Positions 7,922 through 16,542 of a stretch of 38,650 bases of DNA are shown here, in pieces. Location of the stretch: positions 1 through 38,650 of the forward strand of contig JAAYCU010000082.1 in assembly GCA_012729595.1 (NCBI GenBank). The letters are read 5' to 3'. The notes below the pieces were generated by a model. That model searched no databases. It saw nothing but the letters and a program-made list of their open reading frames with translations, and was not told the DNA's origin. The translations under genes and the position numbers were made by a program. Source of the stretch: Phycisphaerales bacterium. GTDB taxonomy: Bacteria; Planctomycetota; Phycisphaerae; UBA1845; PWPN01. Each line of letters starts with the position of its first letter. The stretch's first letter is position 1.

Positions 7922-9579
7922 GTTTGCGTCGCTCCCCCCGCTGAAACCTGGTCATTACCCGCCGCCTGGCAGTCGCAACCCGACCGCTGGAGTTCGGCGG
8001 TCTTTTCGTATTCGCGAATCTTGCCGGCCGCCAGCAGACAAGGCCGCCGGGCCACCAGCAGGGTCAACTTTTCGGCGTCCAGGGCCTGCCGCAGTGCCTC
8101 CTCGAAACCCGCCGGGTCCGCTGCCGGGTCCAGTACCCGCACATTCGTGATGCCCAGTGATCGAGCCAGCGCCTCGATGCTCACCTTTCCGGTCGGCTCG
8201 TGATTGAGCATCCGTCCAGTACCGGGATGCTCCTGCAACCCGGTCATGGCCGTCGTCCCGTTGTCCAGGACAAGCACCACATGCCCCTGCGGCGGCGGAT
8301 TGTAGACCATTTCGACCAGTCCGGTGATGCCGCTGTGCATGAACGTGCTGTCGCCGATCACGCTGACCACCCGCCGGGCCTGTTCCGCGGGCAGGGTATG
8401 TCGCAGCCCCAATCCCACGGTGATACTGGCCCCCATGCATACGCAGGTATCCATGGCCTCGAACGGCGGCAGGACGCCCAGGGTGTAGCAACCGATATCG
8501 CCGGAGACGATGCAGCCCAGTTTGTTCAGGACGGTGAACGCCGTGCGATGCGGACAGCCCTGGCAAAGTTGCGGCGGCTTGCCGCGCGGGGGCACCGGCT
8601 CCGGGCTGGTATCGCCCGCCAGAATCCGCCGCACCCGCTCGACGCTCAGTTCGCCGTAACGATACATCTCCGGCTTGCCCTCCACGGCGATACCCGCCGC
8701 CCGGATGGCCTCGACCAGATACGGATCGCCTTCCTCGATCACCACGCAACGCTGGACCGTGCCGACGAACAGCCGAATCCGTTCCATCGGCAAGGGATAG
8801 GTCATGCCCAGCTTGAGAATGCTTGCATCGGGAGCGACCTCGGCCACGTGCGCATACGAAATGCCCGAGGTGATAATGCCCAGGGCAGGTTTGCCCTTAT
8901 GTTCCTCGTTCGGCCCCGACGATTCGTTCCAGGCCTCGATCTCCGTCAGCTTCTTTCGCAAACGTCGATGCGCGGGGCGGGCGTAAGCGGGAATCATCAC
9001 CCGCCCCTGGATATCGCGCTGAAAATCAGCGGGCGGGGGCGGTTCAATCCGTCGGTTCGGCACGACAATCGTCTGGGAATGGCATACGCGGGTGGTCATC
9101 CGCAACAGGACGGGCGTGTGCCAGCGGTGGGAAATTTCCAGGGCGGCCAGGGTAAAATCGTACGCCTCCTGCGAATCGGCGGGTTCGAGCATGGGTACGC
9201 CGGCGGCCACGGCATAGTGGCGATTGTCCTGCTCGTTCTGGCTGGAGGCCATGCCGGGATCGTCGGCCGAGACGATGACCAGGGCTCCGCTCACCCCCGT
9301 ATACGCGGCGGTGAACAACGGGTCGGCGGCCACGTTCAAGCCCACGTGCTTCATGGTCACCAGGGCCCGGGCCCCGGCAAACGCCGCTCCCAGACCGACT
9401 TCCAAGGCCGTCTTCTCGTTCGGCGACCATCGGGCCTTGCCCCCGAGGGCCGCGAGGTTTTCCAGAATCTCCGTGGACGGCGTACCCGGATACCCGACGC
9501 CCCAAGCGACCTGCGCATCGCGGGCTGCCCGAGCCACCGCCTCGTCTCCGCTCCATAAGTACCGTTGCGATTGATTCAT
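7918..9579 (-). CDS. iorA: Indolepyruvate ferredoxin oxidoreductase alpha subunit, lacking the ferredoxin domain
   Basis: 553 aa from the ATG at 9579, which overlaps the thioesterase stop as ATGA. Domain order: pyrimidine-binding domain with GYPGTPSTEI near residue 28; a middle domain; the CQGCPHR motif near 338; and the thiamine-diphosphate domain with GDIGCYTLG, GDSTFMHSG (near 408) and DNGTTAMTG (near 438). After VARRPC (about 511) the protein ends within some 42 residues. The usual C-terminal double 4Fe-4S ferredoxin region (C-x2-C-x2-C-x3-C-P repeats) is absent; only a GCDC remains. The neighbouring frames in the overlap also show no such motif, and the stop is tightly coupled to iorB, so a simple frameshift is unlikely. 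An external ferredoxin or another carrier must take the electrons. Confidence 0.93.
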   Translation of the reverse strand: MNQSQRYLWSGDEAVARAARDAQVAWGVGYPGTPSTEILENLAALGGKARWSPNEKTALEVGLGAAFAGARALVTMKHVGLNVAADPLFTAAYTGVSGALVIVSADDPGMASSQNEQDNRHYAVAAGVPMLEPADSQEAYDFTLAALEISHRWHTPVLLRMTTRVCHSQTIVVPNRRIEPPPPADFQRDIQGRVMIPAYARPAHRRLRKKLTEIEAWNESSGPNEEHKGKPALGIITSGISYAHVAEVAPDASILKLGMTYPLPMERIRLFVGTVQRCVVIEEGDPYLVEAIRAAGIAVEGKPEMYRYGELSVERVRRILAGDTSPEPVPPRGKPPQLCQGCPHRTAFTVLNKLGCIVSGDIGCYTLGVLPPFEAMDTCVCMGASITVGLGLRHTLPAEQARRVVSVIGDSTFMHSGITGLVEMVYNPPPQGHVVLVLDNGTTAMTGLQEHPGTGRMLNHEPTGKVSIEALARSLGITNVRVLDPAADPAGFEEALRQALDAEKLTLLVARRPCLLAAGKIREYEKTAELQRSGCDCQAAGNDQVSAGGATQT

Positions 9580-10004
9580 GCGTGATTCCGTCCGTCGTCC
9601 GCCAGCACATCGATGAACCATGCCGGCGGCCGGATCGGCCGGCCGGAAGGATCGACAAAAGCGTGAATGGTGTAGCCGCGGGCAATCTCTTTTTCGTTGT
9701 CCGCCCGCACGATACGAATCTCAAAACGTAACCGGGCCTTGCTCGACAGGTGGGCCGAGGTCGCGATTTTCAGCAAGTCGTCGTAACGGGCCTTGCCCGT
9801 ATAGTTCACATGGGCCTCGATGACCGGCAGCAAAACCCCCCGCCGCTCCATCTCCGTATACGCACAACCCATCGCCCGAAGGTATTCGGTTCGCCCGCAC
9901 TCGAACCACTCCAGGGCCCGGGAATTATAGAACGTGCCCATCTGGTCCGTCTCGCTGTAGCGCACCCGCAACAGGGTGGTATGCGCCCGCTCTTCCGCGC
10001 TCAT
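9576..10004 (-). CDS. Hotdog-fold acyl-CoA thioesterase (YbgC/FadM type)
   Basis: 142 aa. The start at 10004 is chosen for its GTGGAG ribosome site eight bases upstream; a TTG 17 codons earlier is less likely. Residues about 13-36 hold the family signature RVRYSETDQMGTFYN, with the Asp of ETDQMG as the expected catalytic residue. The fold is that of 4-hydroxybenzoyl-CoA/YbgC thioesterases, which hydrolyse aryl- or acyl-CoA to the free acid. As first gene of the operon with IorAB and PaaK ligases, it could release arylacetate from arylacetyl-CoA and so oppose the ligases. That would allow CoA recycling, or excretion of arylacetates. Confidence 0.88.
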   Translation of the reverse strand: MSAEERAHTTLLRVRYSETDQMGTFYNSRALEWFECGRTEYLRAMGCAYTEMERRGVLLPVIEAHVNYTGKARYDDLLKIATSAHLSSKARLRFEIRIVRADNEKEIARGYTIHAFVDPSGRPIRPPAWFIDVLADDGRNHA

Positions 10005-10301
10005 ACTCGCGGCTCCACCAGGAGAAAAGGCATCATTCCGCAACCCCGTTCCCAACGACCCCCCATTGTGTTCCTAGATACCAGATTCGGCCGCGAAGAT
10101 CAAAACCGGCGAGCCGGTGTCATGGACCGTACTTCACGATACAGTTTAATAATTGTGGACCTCGATGGCATGAAATGGTAATACCCCGTTCGCTCGTGGA
10201 AACCTATCATCGTGTCCGCACGGAGAAAGACCTGAGCCTGCAAACGTTTGTTTGTCGATGATACTGGATTATTATCGGAAACGCCGATCGGAGGATCTGT
10301 T

Positions 10302-10475
10302 TTGCTGGGTCTTGACGATTCGAATGTTCTGGCAGGTTATCTGCTCTGTATCGGAGCGGTCCTGTTGTGCGTCATCTACGGCCTGATCACCTGGAACCGC
10401 GGGGCCGAGGACACCGACGCCGACGATGTTCGCTGGGCCGCCGAGGAGAAGGAAGTCGAGGAAGAGTTCTCGTAA
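10302..10475 (+). CDS. Symporter small accessory protein
   Basis: 57 aa from a TTG start at 10302, supported by GGAGG at 10290-10294, seven bases upstream. The protein starts M-L-G-L-D-D, has one transmembrane helix (about 9-30) and a highly acidic tail with EEKEVEEEFS. Small one-helix proteins of this pattern are encoded just before many sodium:solute symporters and are annotated as symporter small accessory proteins. The presumed role is assembly with or stabilisation of the symporter. The symporter gene follows after 101 bases. Confidence 0.8.
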   Translation: MLGLDDSNVLAGYLLCIGAVLLCVIYGLITWNRGAEDTDADDVRWAAEEKEVEEEFS

Positions 10476-10576
10476 TGCCTCGAGGGGATGGTTGATCTGC
10501 AAGTCCCGGAGGTCTTGCGTTTCCCGATCCGACCGCCGTTTGCCCCTCGACCCGAAGACCTGATGGAGGACACATA

Positions 10577-12385
10577 TTGCTATTGGCGCAGAGTATTGAT
10601 TTCTGGGAAATCCTTCTGGTCATTGTTTACCTCGGCATCATCGGCTACCTCGGCTGGCTGGGCTATCATCGGACCCGGACGGCCACGGATTATCTGCTCG
10701 CCGGACGGGGCACGCATCCGTTCGTAATGGCCACCAGCTACGGGGCCACCTTCATCTCCACCAGCGCCATTGTCGGTTTCGGCGGAGTCGCCGCCCTGTT
10801 CGGGATGAGCCTGCTGTGGCTGGTGTTCCTCAATATTTTCGTGGGCATCTTTCTGGCCTTCGTGTTCCTCGGCGGGCCGACCCGTCGGCTCGGACATCGG
10901 TTGAATGCCCACACCTTCCCCGAGCTGCTCGGCCGGCGGTACCAGAGCCGATTCATCCAGATATTGGCCGGGGCCATCATTTTCGCTTTCATTCCCCTCT
11001 ACGCTGGGGCCGTGCTTATTGGGGGTACCGAGTTCATCGCCGCCCGATTTGAGATCGACTATCACGCCGCCTTGGCCGTCTTCACCGTGGTCACTGCCGC
11101 CTACGTGGTGGCCGGTGGCCTCAAGGGCGTGATGTATACCGAAGCCTTTCAGGGCACGATCATGTTCATCGGGATGCTGATTCTCCTCGGCTACGGTTAC
11201 CATCTGGTCGGCGGCGTCTCCGCGGGCCATCGCCAACTGTCCGAATTGGCGCCCCTGGTCCCCCCCGCGCTGCAAGACATGGGGCATAACGGCTGGACCG
11301 CGTTCCCCGCTTTCGGGTTCGGCGAACCGGGCTATGACCTCTGGTGGGTCGTGGTCAGCACGATCACCCTCGGCGTGGGCATCGGCGTGCTCGCCCAGCC
11401 GCAACTGGTCGTGCGTTTCATGACCGTCAAAAGCCGCCAGCAACTCAACCGCGGGGTGCTCATTGGCGGGCTGTTCATTTTCGTGACCCCCGGTACCGCC
11501 TACGTCGTGGGCAGCCTGTCCAACGCATATTTCGTCAAGCATGGCGACCTGCTCACCGGCCGCGTGGTCGAGACCCTTGACCACGAAAAAGGGCAGGTCG
11601 TTCTGCAACTGACCCGGCGGGACGATTCGGGTCAATGGGTCGATATCGAAGGCAAACAGGTTCCGGCCGTGCTCGATCGATCGGAAAATTCCGGGAGTGA
11701 ATCCGTCAGCGCGGCTGCCGATCCGTCAATCGTTCGGGGCCGCGGCATTGCCCTCGTCTATGCCGCCGGCAATTCCGACCAGATCATCCCGACCTACATC
11801 ACCCACGCCATGCCCTCCTGGTTCGGTTTACTGTTTCTGCTGACCCTTTTAGCCGCCGCCATGAGTACGCTGGCCAGCCAGTTCCACGCCCTGGGCACGA
11901 GTATCAGTCGCGACGTGTACGAGCAACTGACCGGCAGCAGCGGCGGCAGCATCGGAGTCAATCGCATCGGCATTATTCTGGGCATCATTCTGGCCGGCGT
12001 CATCGCCTACCATGCCCGCGGCGGTTACATCATCGCCCGGGCGACGGCCATCTTCTTCGGGCTCTGTTCCTCCGCCTTTCTGCCCGCCTACATCGGCGGA
12101 CTATTCTTCAAACGCATGACCCGGGCGGCGGCGATCGCCTCGATGATTACCGGATTCGTCGTCACCGCCTTCTGGTTGTTGCTGGTCAAGGCCACCGAGG
12201 CCGAAGCCATCGGCCTCGTGCAGTATCTGACCAACGGAAAATCGAGCATCCTGGCCGAGTATCCGAACTGGCCGGTGGTCGATCCGATTGTCGTGGCCCT
12301 GCCTTTGTCCTGCCTGGCGGCTTTGGGGGTAAGCCTCTTGACCCGCCCGCCCGACCAGGCCCATATAAACAGGTGTTTTCGATGA
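10577..12385 (+). CDS. Sodium:solute symporter family transporter
   Basis: 602 aa, starting at a TTG with GGAGG seven bases upstream. A multi-pass inner-membrane protein of the SSS family with about 13 predicted helices. Sequence signatures are the YLLAGR segment near the N-terminus, typical of this family, and the Ala/Ser-rich sixth and later helices (AAAMSTLASQFHALGT). Substrate is not readable from sequence. Given the divergent aryl-CoA operon and the porin behind it, an organic acid such as an arylacetate or a sugar acid is plausible. Odd feature: a hydrophilic stretch of roughly 70 residues (about 322-395) interrupts the membrane part, containing strand-like VVLQLTRRDDSGQWVDIEG. The stop overlaps the porin start as ATGA. 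Confidence 0.9.
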   Translation: MLLAQSIDFWEILLVIVYLGIIGYLGWLGYHRTRTATDYLLAGRGTHPFVMATSYGATFISTSAIVGFGGVAALFGMSLLWLVFLNIFVGIFLAFVFLGGPTRRLGHRLNAHTFPELLGRRYQSRFIQILAGAIIFAFIPLYAGAVLIGGTEFIAARFEIDYHAALAVFTVVTAAYVVAGGLKGVMYTEAFQGTIMFIGMLILLGYGYHLVGGVSAGHRQLSELAPLVPPALQDMGHNGWTAFPAFGFGEPGYDLWWVVVSTITLGVGIGVLAQPQLVVRFMTVKSRQQLNRGVLIGGLFIFVTPGTAYVVGSLSNAYFVKHGDLLTGRVVETLDHEKGQVVLQLTRRDDSGQWVDIEGKQVPAVLDRSENSGSESVSAAADPSIVRGRGIALVYAAGNSDQIIPTYITHAMPSWFGLLFLLTLLAAAMSTLASQFHALGTSISRDVYEQLTGSSGGSIGVNRIGIILGIILAGVIAYHARGGYIIARATAIFFGLCSSAFLPAYIGGLFFKRMTRAAAIASMITGFVVTAFWLLLVKATEAEAIGLVQYLTNGKSSILAEYPNWPVVDPIVVALPLSCLAALGVSLLTRPPDQAHINRCFR

Positions 12386-13830
12386 GTACGAGCGCGGCTT
12401 GTTTTCCACCTCGCCCATGGGGCCGCGTGGCCTGGTGCATCTTTTGCCTTATTTTCTGTCTGGCCCTCGAAGCGGCGCAAGGACAGAGCAGTCAGCCAAG
12501 CACCGCGCCCCATCCGGAAGGATGCGATCGGCGCGAACTGGTCGACGGCCCCCCGCCGGCCGCCCCCCTGAAAGACTGGGTGGATCAGATCAAGAACCCG
12601 CTGCCCGGGTTCACCTGGGGCGCCGATCTGCGCCTGCGCGAAGTGTACATCAACAACGCCATCAACCTCGATAAGCACAACCCCGACCACGAAATCCATT
12701 GGCAACGCCAGCGAGCCCGCTGGTGGACGACGATCGCCCCGGTCGAGGATGTCGAGTTCAACATGCGTATCGCCTGGGAAGGCAAGCATTTCGACAAACC
12801 CAAGTCGTTCGAGAACTGGCAGCCGACCTCCACCGTCTTTGACCTGCTGAACCTGAAACTCAGCCGGATCGGCGGCTCGCCTTTCACTATTCAGGCCGGT
12901 CGCCAGGAGCTCATGCTCGGTGATCGCTGGCTGGTCATGGACGGCACGCCGCTCGACGGTTCGTCCACCCTGTATTTCGACGCCATCCGGCTGATCGGCG
13001 ATTTCGAGTCGATCGACACGCGTTTCGAGCTGATCTATCTGGAAAACGACGCCGAGCAGAAGAACTGGTTCCGGCCCCTGTGCGACCGCGATCTTTACGT
13101 CGTCGAGCAGGACGAAACCGGGGTGATCGCCTGGCTGACCAACACCTCCCTGCCCCGGACCCAGCTCGACGCCTATTACATCTATAAAAAGGGCACGCAG
13201 GCCACCCCCCGCGGCTACGACGCGGAGATTCACACCTTCGGCTTCATGGGCGAGCACGGTTTTGCCGACCGATGGAAATTCCGGGGGAACCTCGCCGGGC
13301 AGTTCGGGCGCAAGAACGACGCCACCCTCTGCGCCCTCGGCTCGCTCAATCGACTCAGCTACGAGCTGAAGGACGCCTGGAACAGCCGCTTGCGTCTCGA
13401 TTATGAATACCTCTCCGGCGACGACCCGGACACGGAGACGAACGAGGCATTCGACATTCTCTGGGGCCGCTGGCCGCGCTTCAGCGAAATGTATATCTAC
13501 AACAACATAGGCGAGGGTGGGCGCATTGGAGACATGACCAACCTGCACCGAATCGGATTCGGCTGGACGGGCAACCCGAGCAAGAAAATGGAGCTCTGCG
13601 CCGATTATCATCTGCTCTTCGCCGACCAGAACACCTACGCCGGTACAAGCGGGTTCAGCAACAGCGGCTGTTTCCGCGGCCAACTGCTCACCGCCCTGAT
13701 GAAATACCAGTTCAACCGCTTCCTGAGTGGACATTTGGTTTCCGAATTCTTCTTCCCCGGCGATTATTACTCCAACGAACGCAACGACCCCGCCTGCTTT
13801 CTCCGGGCGGAGATTATGATTACCTGGTAA
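12382..13830 (+). CDS. Alginate-export-family outer-membrane porin
   Basis: 482 aa. The ATG at 12382 overlaps the symporter stop (ATGA), which selects it over an in-frame GTG nine bases upstream. A signal peptide ends near AAQGQ. From about residue 75 the protein reads as a beta-barrel: GADLRLREVYINNAINL, then alternating aromatic strands such as MRIAWEGKHF and LRLDYEYLSGDDP, ending in an aromatic-terminated last strand (ITW). This matches the alginate-export porin family. Coupled translation with the symporter suggests paired outer- and inner-membrane uptake of one solute. Alginate itself is not implied; the family covers varied anionic solutes. Confidence 0.85.
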   Translation: MSTSAACFPPRPWGRVAWCIFCLIFCLALEAAQGQSSQPSTAPHPEGCDRRELVDGPPPAAPLKDWVDQIKNPLPGFTWGADLRLREVYINNAINLDKHNPDHEIHWQRQRARWWTTIAPVEDVEFNMRIAWEGKHFDKPKSFENWQPTSTVFDLLNLKLSRIGGSPFTIQAGRQELMLGDRWLVMDGTPLDGSSTLYFDAIRLIGDFESIDTRFELIYLENDAEQKNWFRPLCDRDLYVVEQDETGVIAWLTNTSLPRTQLDAYYIYKKGTQATPRGYDAEIHTFGFMGEHGFADRWKFRGNLAGQFGRKNDATLCALGSLNRLSYELKDAWNSRLRLDYEYLSGDDPDTETNEAFDILWGRWPRFSEMYIYNNIGEGGRIGDMTNLHRIGFGWTGNPSKKMELCADYHLLFADQNTYAGTSGFSNSGCFRGQLLTALMKYQFNRFLSGHLVSEFFFPGDYYSNERNDPACFLRAEIMITW

Positions 13831-14182
13831 ACGTGATTTGACAGGCAGGGTGTGTACACGGTGTTGTCTGCCAGGCGCATCAAACGCTTTACGCCCGCGC
13901 ATAGCATTCGGCAAACACAAGCATTGAGGGACAGTATACGCCTTTCCGCTTCAGATATTCGTGCCCTTCACGCGCCTTCCGCGCTGATGCGAGCACGATT
14001 GGGGTTGATCTTCGTGACAATGGTTTCCCAAGGCGGTGGACGGTGCGTCACCTTTTGGCTATGGATGGAGCAGCTTGGGACAAAGGGACTATGGCAGCAG
14101 CGGGCTTATGGGCTGAAACCAGTGCCGCAATGAATCACAAAAACCCGCGTCCAGCAACCTCGGCTTGATACCCCCCTCGCAA
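13831..14182. other. Intergenic region between convergent genes
   Basis: About 350 bases between the porin and the convergent ADP-ribosylglycohydrolase gene. No coding pattern or clear terminator with a T-run was seen. A long inverted pair (ggcag near 13853, ctgcc near 13876) could be a weak hairpin behind the porin. Confidence 0.4.
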
Positions 14183-16138
14183 CTAATCCGCGCAGTTCGG
14201 GTCAGCCGGGCGGCTTTCTCCGCTGTAGCAGCGTTGAAAAATGGCGAAGTCGTCCTGGTCCACATCGCCGTCGCCGTCGAGGTCGGCCTCCTGGCAGAGC
14301 GAATCCGTCTGTAGGATACCCGGACCCGTAGCGCAATTCCGAAAGACGGCGTAATCGGTCTGATCCACGCGGTTGTCGCCGTTGAAGTCGGCGGCCACCA
14401 GGGCCCCGTGAACGACCAGCTCGGTGATAGTGGTGTACTCATGAGCCCCGCCGGCGGTCCCCCGGATGCGGATACCGATTCCCCAAAGACGATCGAATGT
14501 CAAGTCAATCACTTGATACGCCTTGAAAGGATCCAGCGGTTCGCTGAACATGAGGTTCTGGACCGATACCCACCCCTGGCCGGTGCGCACCTCCACGTCG
14601 AGGGTATCGAAATAACCGCCGTTCAAACCCTCGGTCCGCGGATCTCTGTTATAGCCACCCACGGCGTCCCCTTCATAAAAGGTCAACGCATCGAAGCGCA
14701 CCGGTTGAGGAAAATTGATCTGATAAAAATCTCCGCCGGCCGGCTGGGAGTTCACTCCATCATACGTAGAGTAAGGCAACCGGCCGTTGTAGCGCACATC
14801 CACGATCCCGTCGATAATGCTTTCCAGGTTCTGACGATCGTTCAGGGGATTATGTCTTTCGATGCTGGCCGAGACGGTAATGTTCCAACCGGCGTTTTGG
14901 GCGGCGGCCACCAGTCCGGTCGGCCCGGTGGTCGGGTCGGGCATTTCGGGTTCCGTGATGATGGGGCTTTCATCCGGCAAGGTATACGTGCCGGAGGCGA
15001 TGCCGCCGCCTTGTGCCACGATCACCTGCTCCCCCACGGCCTGCATACGAACGGCCAGGTTGCTGATCGTATCGTATTGCGGGAGACCCGGGCGGTAGAG
15101 TACCCGGTAATGATCGGTCGCCGGTCCGGTCAGGTCGGTCGGCAAGCCCGTGAAACCATTGATCATACCGATCAGCCCACCGGCCGTCGCGGGATTGCAA
15201 TCGGCATCGTAGCCGGACAATACGGCGATTTTGATCGTTTCCTCGAAGTCGCCCTGGCCGTAAAGCAAGGTCAATGTGGTCATGGCCAGATTGATGGTCG
15301 ATTCGATCCAGTATCGGTAACGTCCGTACGCATATGTACCGTGGTAATGGTCGTAAATCTTTCGCCGGGTTTCGCGCCAGTCGGGTATGTCGTCGAGCAT
15401 ATCCTGGGCGTACCAGTCGCGCACGTCCTGGATCACCTTGTAACTGCGCGAGCTAACCGGCAGGCACTGCTGGCCGGCGAGGACCAGGGCGTTGATATCG
15501 CTTTCGCACGCGGCGGCCGCGTATATGGCCGCGTAGAACTGGGCCGCGTGCAACGAGAATCCTTCGTTGGTTACCCCGCCGAATGTGCGGGCCGCGTCGA
15601 TCGCCCATTGACGCATGCCCGGAGCGAGCGAGCCGAAAAATTCGGTGGTGATCTGCGAGTCAATCGCGAAGGAGTGGATATTGTTGGTGTAGGATCCCGT
15701 TTCCGGGGGCGAGAACCCGTGGTTCATGAGGTACTTGGCCTGCTTGTTGGCGATATAGATACCGGTTAACGGAACATACAGATCCCACTCGTTTTTAATT
15801 TGGGAATAAGTGGGATCGATTCCGTAGGTTTCCAGGGTGTGCAGGTACAGGTATTCGAAACTGGTGTCGTCGTCACCGGTCCAGGGGTCCGCGTAGCTGG
15901 TTTTAATGACCCATTGAAACAGCTCGTCGGGCGCCGCTTCCCGCGTACAATATTTGCCCTCGAAATCGCGTCCGCTGTGGTTACCGATCAATTGCCCGAA
16001 CCACATGCCCCGCAATTTGTCGCGATAAACGTCCGCCTCCAGGGTGCGTTGGCCCCAAGCGGGATGAACCGCCAGCACAAAAAGCAGCAGCCCTCCAGAG
16101 ACTATTTTCGGTATAAGTTGTAATCGTACCAAGTGCAT
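14183..16138 (-). CDS. Secreted ADP-ribosylglycohydrolase-family protein with discoidin-like and dockerin domains
   Basis: 651 aa. A signal peptide ends at HPAWGQ (residue 30). Residues about 35-380 form an ADP-ribosylglycohydrolase fold: the first metal motif WTGDDDTS (86-93) and the second, GYDADCNPATAGG, near 310. Both are the Asp clusters that bind two Mg ions in this family. Residues about 415-575 resemble a discoidin (F5/8C-like) beta-sandwich with FDALTFYEGD. The tail (about 576-651) is a dockerin-type pair of calcium loops, DFNGDNRVDQTDY and DLDGDGDVDQDDF, each followed by a Cys-bearing helix. The start has GGAG eight bases upstream. The substrate is unknown; extracellular members of this family in planctomycetes may act on other glycosides than ADP-ribose. 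Confidence 0.88.
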   Translation of the reverse strand: MHLVRLQLIPKIVSGGLLLFVLAVHPAWGQRTLEADVYRDKLRGMWFGQLIGNHSGRDFEGKYCTREAAPDELFQWVIKTSYADPWTGDDDTSFEYLYLHTLETYGIDPTYSQIKNEWDLYVPLTGIYIANKQAKYLMNHGFSPPETGSYTNNIHSFAIDSQITTEFFGSLAPGMRQWAIDAARTFGGVTNEGFSLHAAQFYAAIYAAAACESDINALVLAGQQCLPVSSRSYKVIQDVRDWYAQDMLDDIPDWRETRRKIYDHYHGTYAYGRYRYWIESTINLAMTTLTLLYGQGDFEETIKIAVLSGYDADCNPATAGGLIGMINGFTGLPTDLTGPATDHYRVLYRPGLPQYDTISNLAVRMQAVGEQVIVAQGGGIASGTYTLPDESPIITEPEMPDPTTGPTGLVAAAQNAGWNITVSASIERHNPLNDRQNLESIIDGIVDVRYNGRLPYSTYDGVNSQPAGGDFYQINFPQPVRFDALTFYEGDAVGGYNRDPRTEGLNGGYFDTLDVEVRTGQGWVSVQNLMFSEPLDPFKAYQVIDLTFDRLWGIGIRIRGTAGGAHEYTTITELVVHGALVAADFNGDNRVDQTDYAVFRNCATGPGILQTDSLCQEADLDGDGDVDQDDFAIFQRCYSGESRPADPNCAD

Positions 16139-16542
16139 ACCGCTTCTCCGGCAACCCGAACAGAGTAACCCAAGGCATCACTCGACGGCCGGATAACTCT
16201 TCCGCCCCGTTGGCGGCGGCAACTATGACGTCGAAAATCGCCCGCTCATCGGTTCTTAATAATGATTCAATTGCCCGTCTGGAGATAGTATACCACAACA
16301 AAGGCGGACATAAAAAGCTATTTCCAATGCCGTCAGTATGCCGAATACAACACAACAGAAATGCTCAACAACTCGCCCAACCCATCCTCAAACCTACCAA
16401 TCCGGATAGATTTGCGGGGCTCGTCATAGGCATGCCTTATCTGGATAACCAGCGGAAAGACAGGGGTTTGGGACATGCTTCGTTCGTGCCGCCGCCATCG
16501 GGATCGAGTACGTCCGTTCGCGTTTCGGAAACGCTGACGATC
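16139..16542. other. Intergenic region between two minus-strand genes
   Basis: About 400 bases. It holds the extended -10 candidate at 16287-16295 and, near 16520-16534, a small perfect 6-bp hairpin (gcgttt/aaacgc, 3-nt loop) just after the rhomboid stop. The hairpin has no T-run and is a weak terminator candidate. No coding sequence was recognised. Confidence 0.45.
16287..16295 (-). promoter_or_regulatory. Possible extended -10 promoter of the ADP-ribosylglycohydrolase gene
   Basis: On the minus strand the sequence reads TGGTATACT: a TG-N extension followed by a 5-of-6 match to TATAAT. No good -35 is seen, which fits the extended -10 class. The start codon lies about 140 bases downstream at 16138. 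Confidence 0.4.

Noticed and set aside
8200-9558. A 452-codon plus-strand open frame opposite iorA
   Set aside because: It is antisense to a clear iorA; its His/Gly/Asp-rich composition is typical of a shadow frame.
12088-13920. A 610-codon open frame on the minus strand opposite the symporter end and the porin
   Set aside because: It is antisense to two well-supported genes, has no family features and reflects the codon bias of GC-rich sequence.
14408-15769. A 453-codon plus-strand open frame opposite the ADP-ribosylglycohydrolase gene
   Set aside because: The other strand carries clear signal peptide, metal-site and dockerin motifs. This frame shows none.
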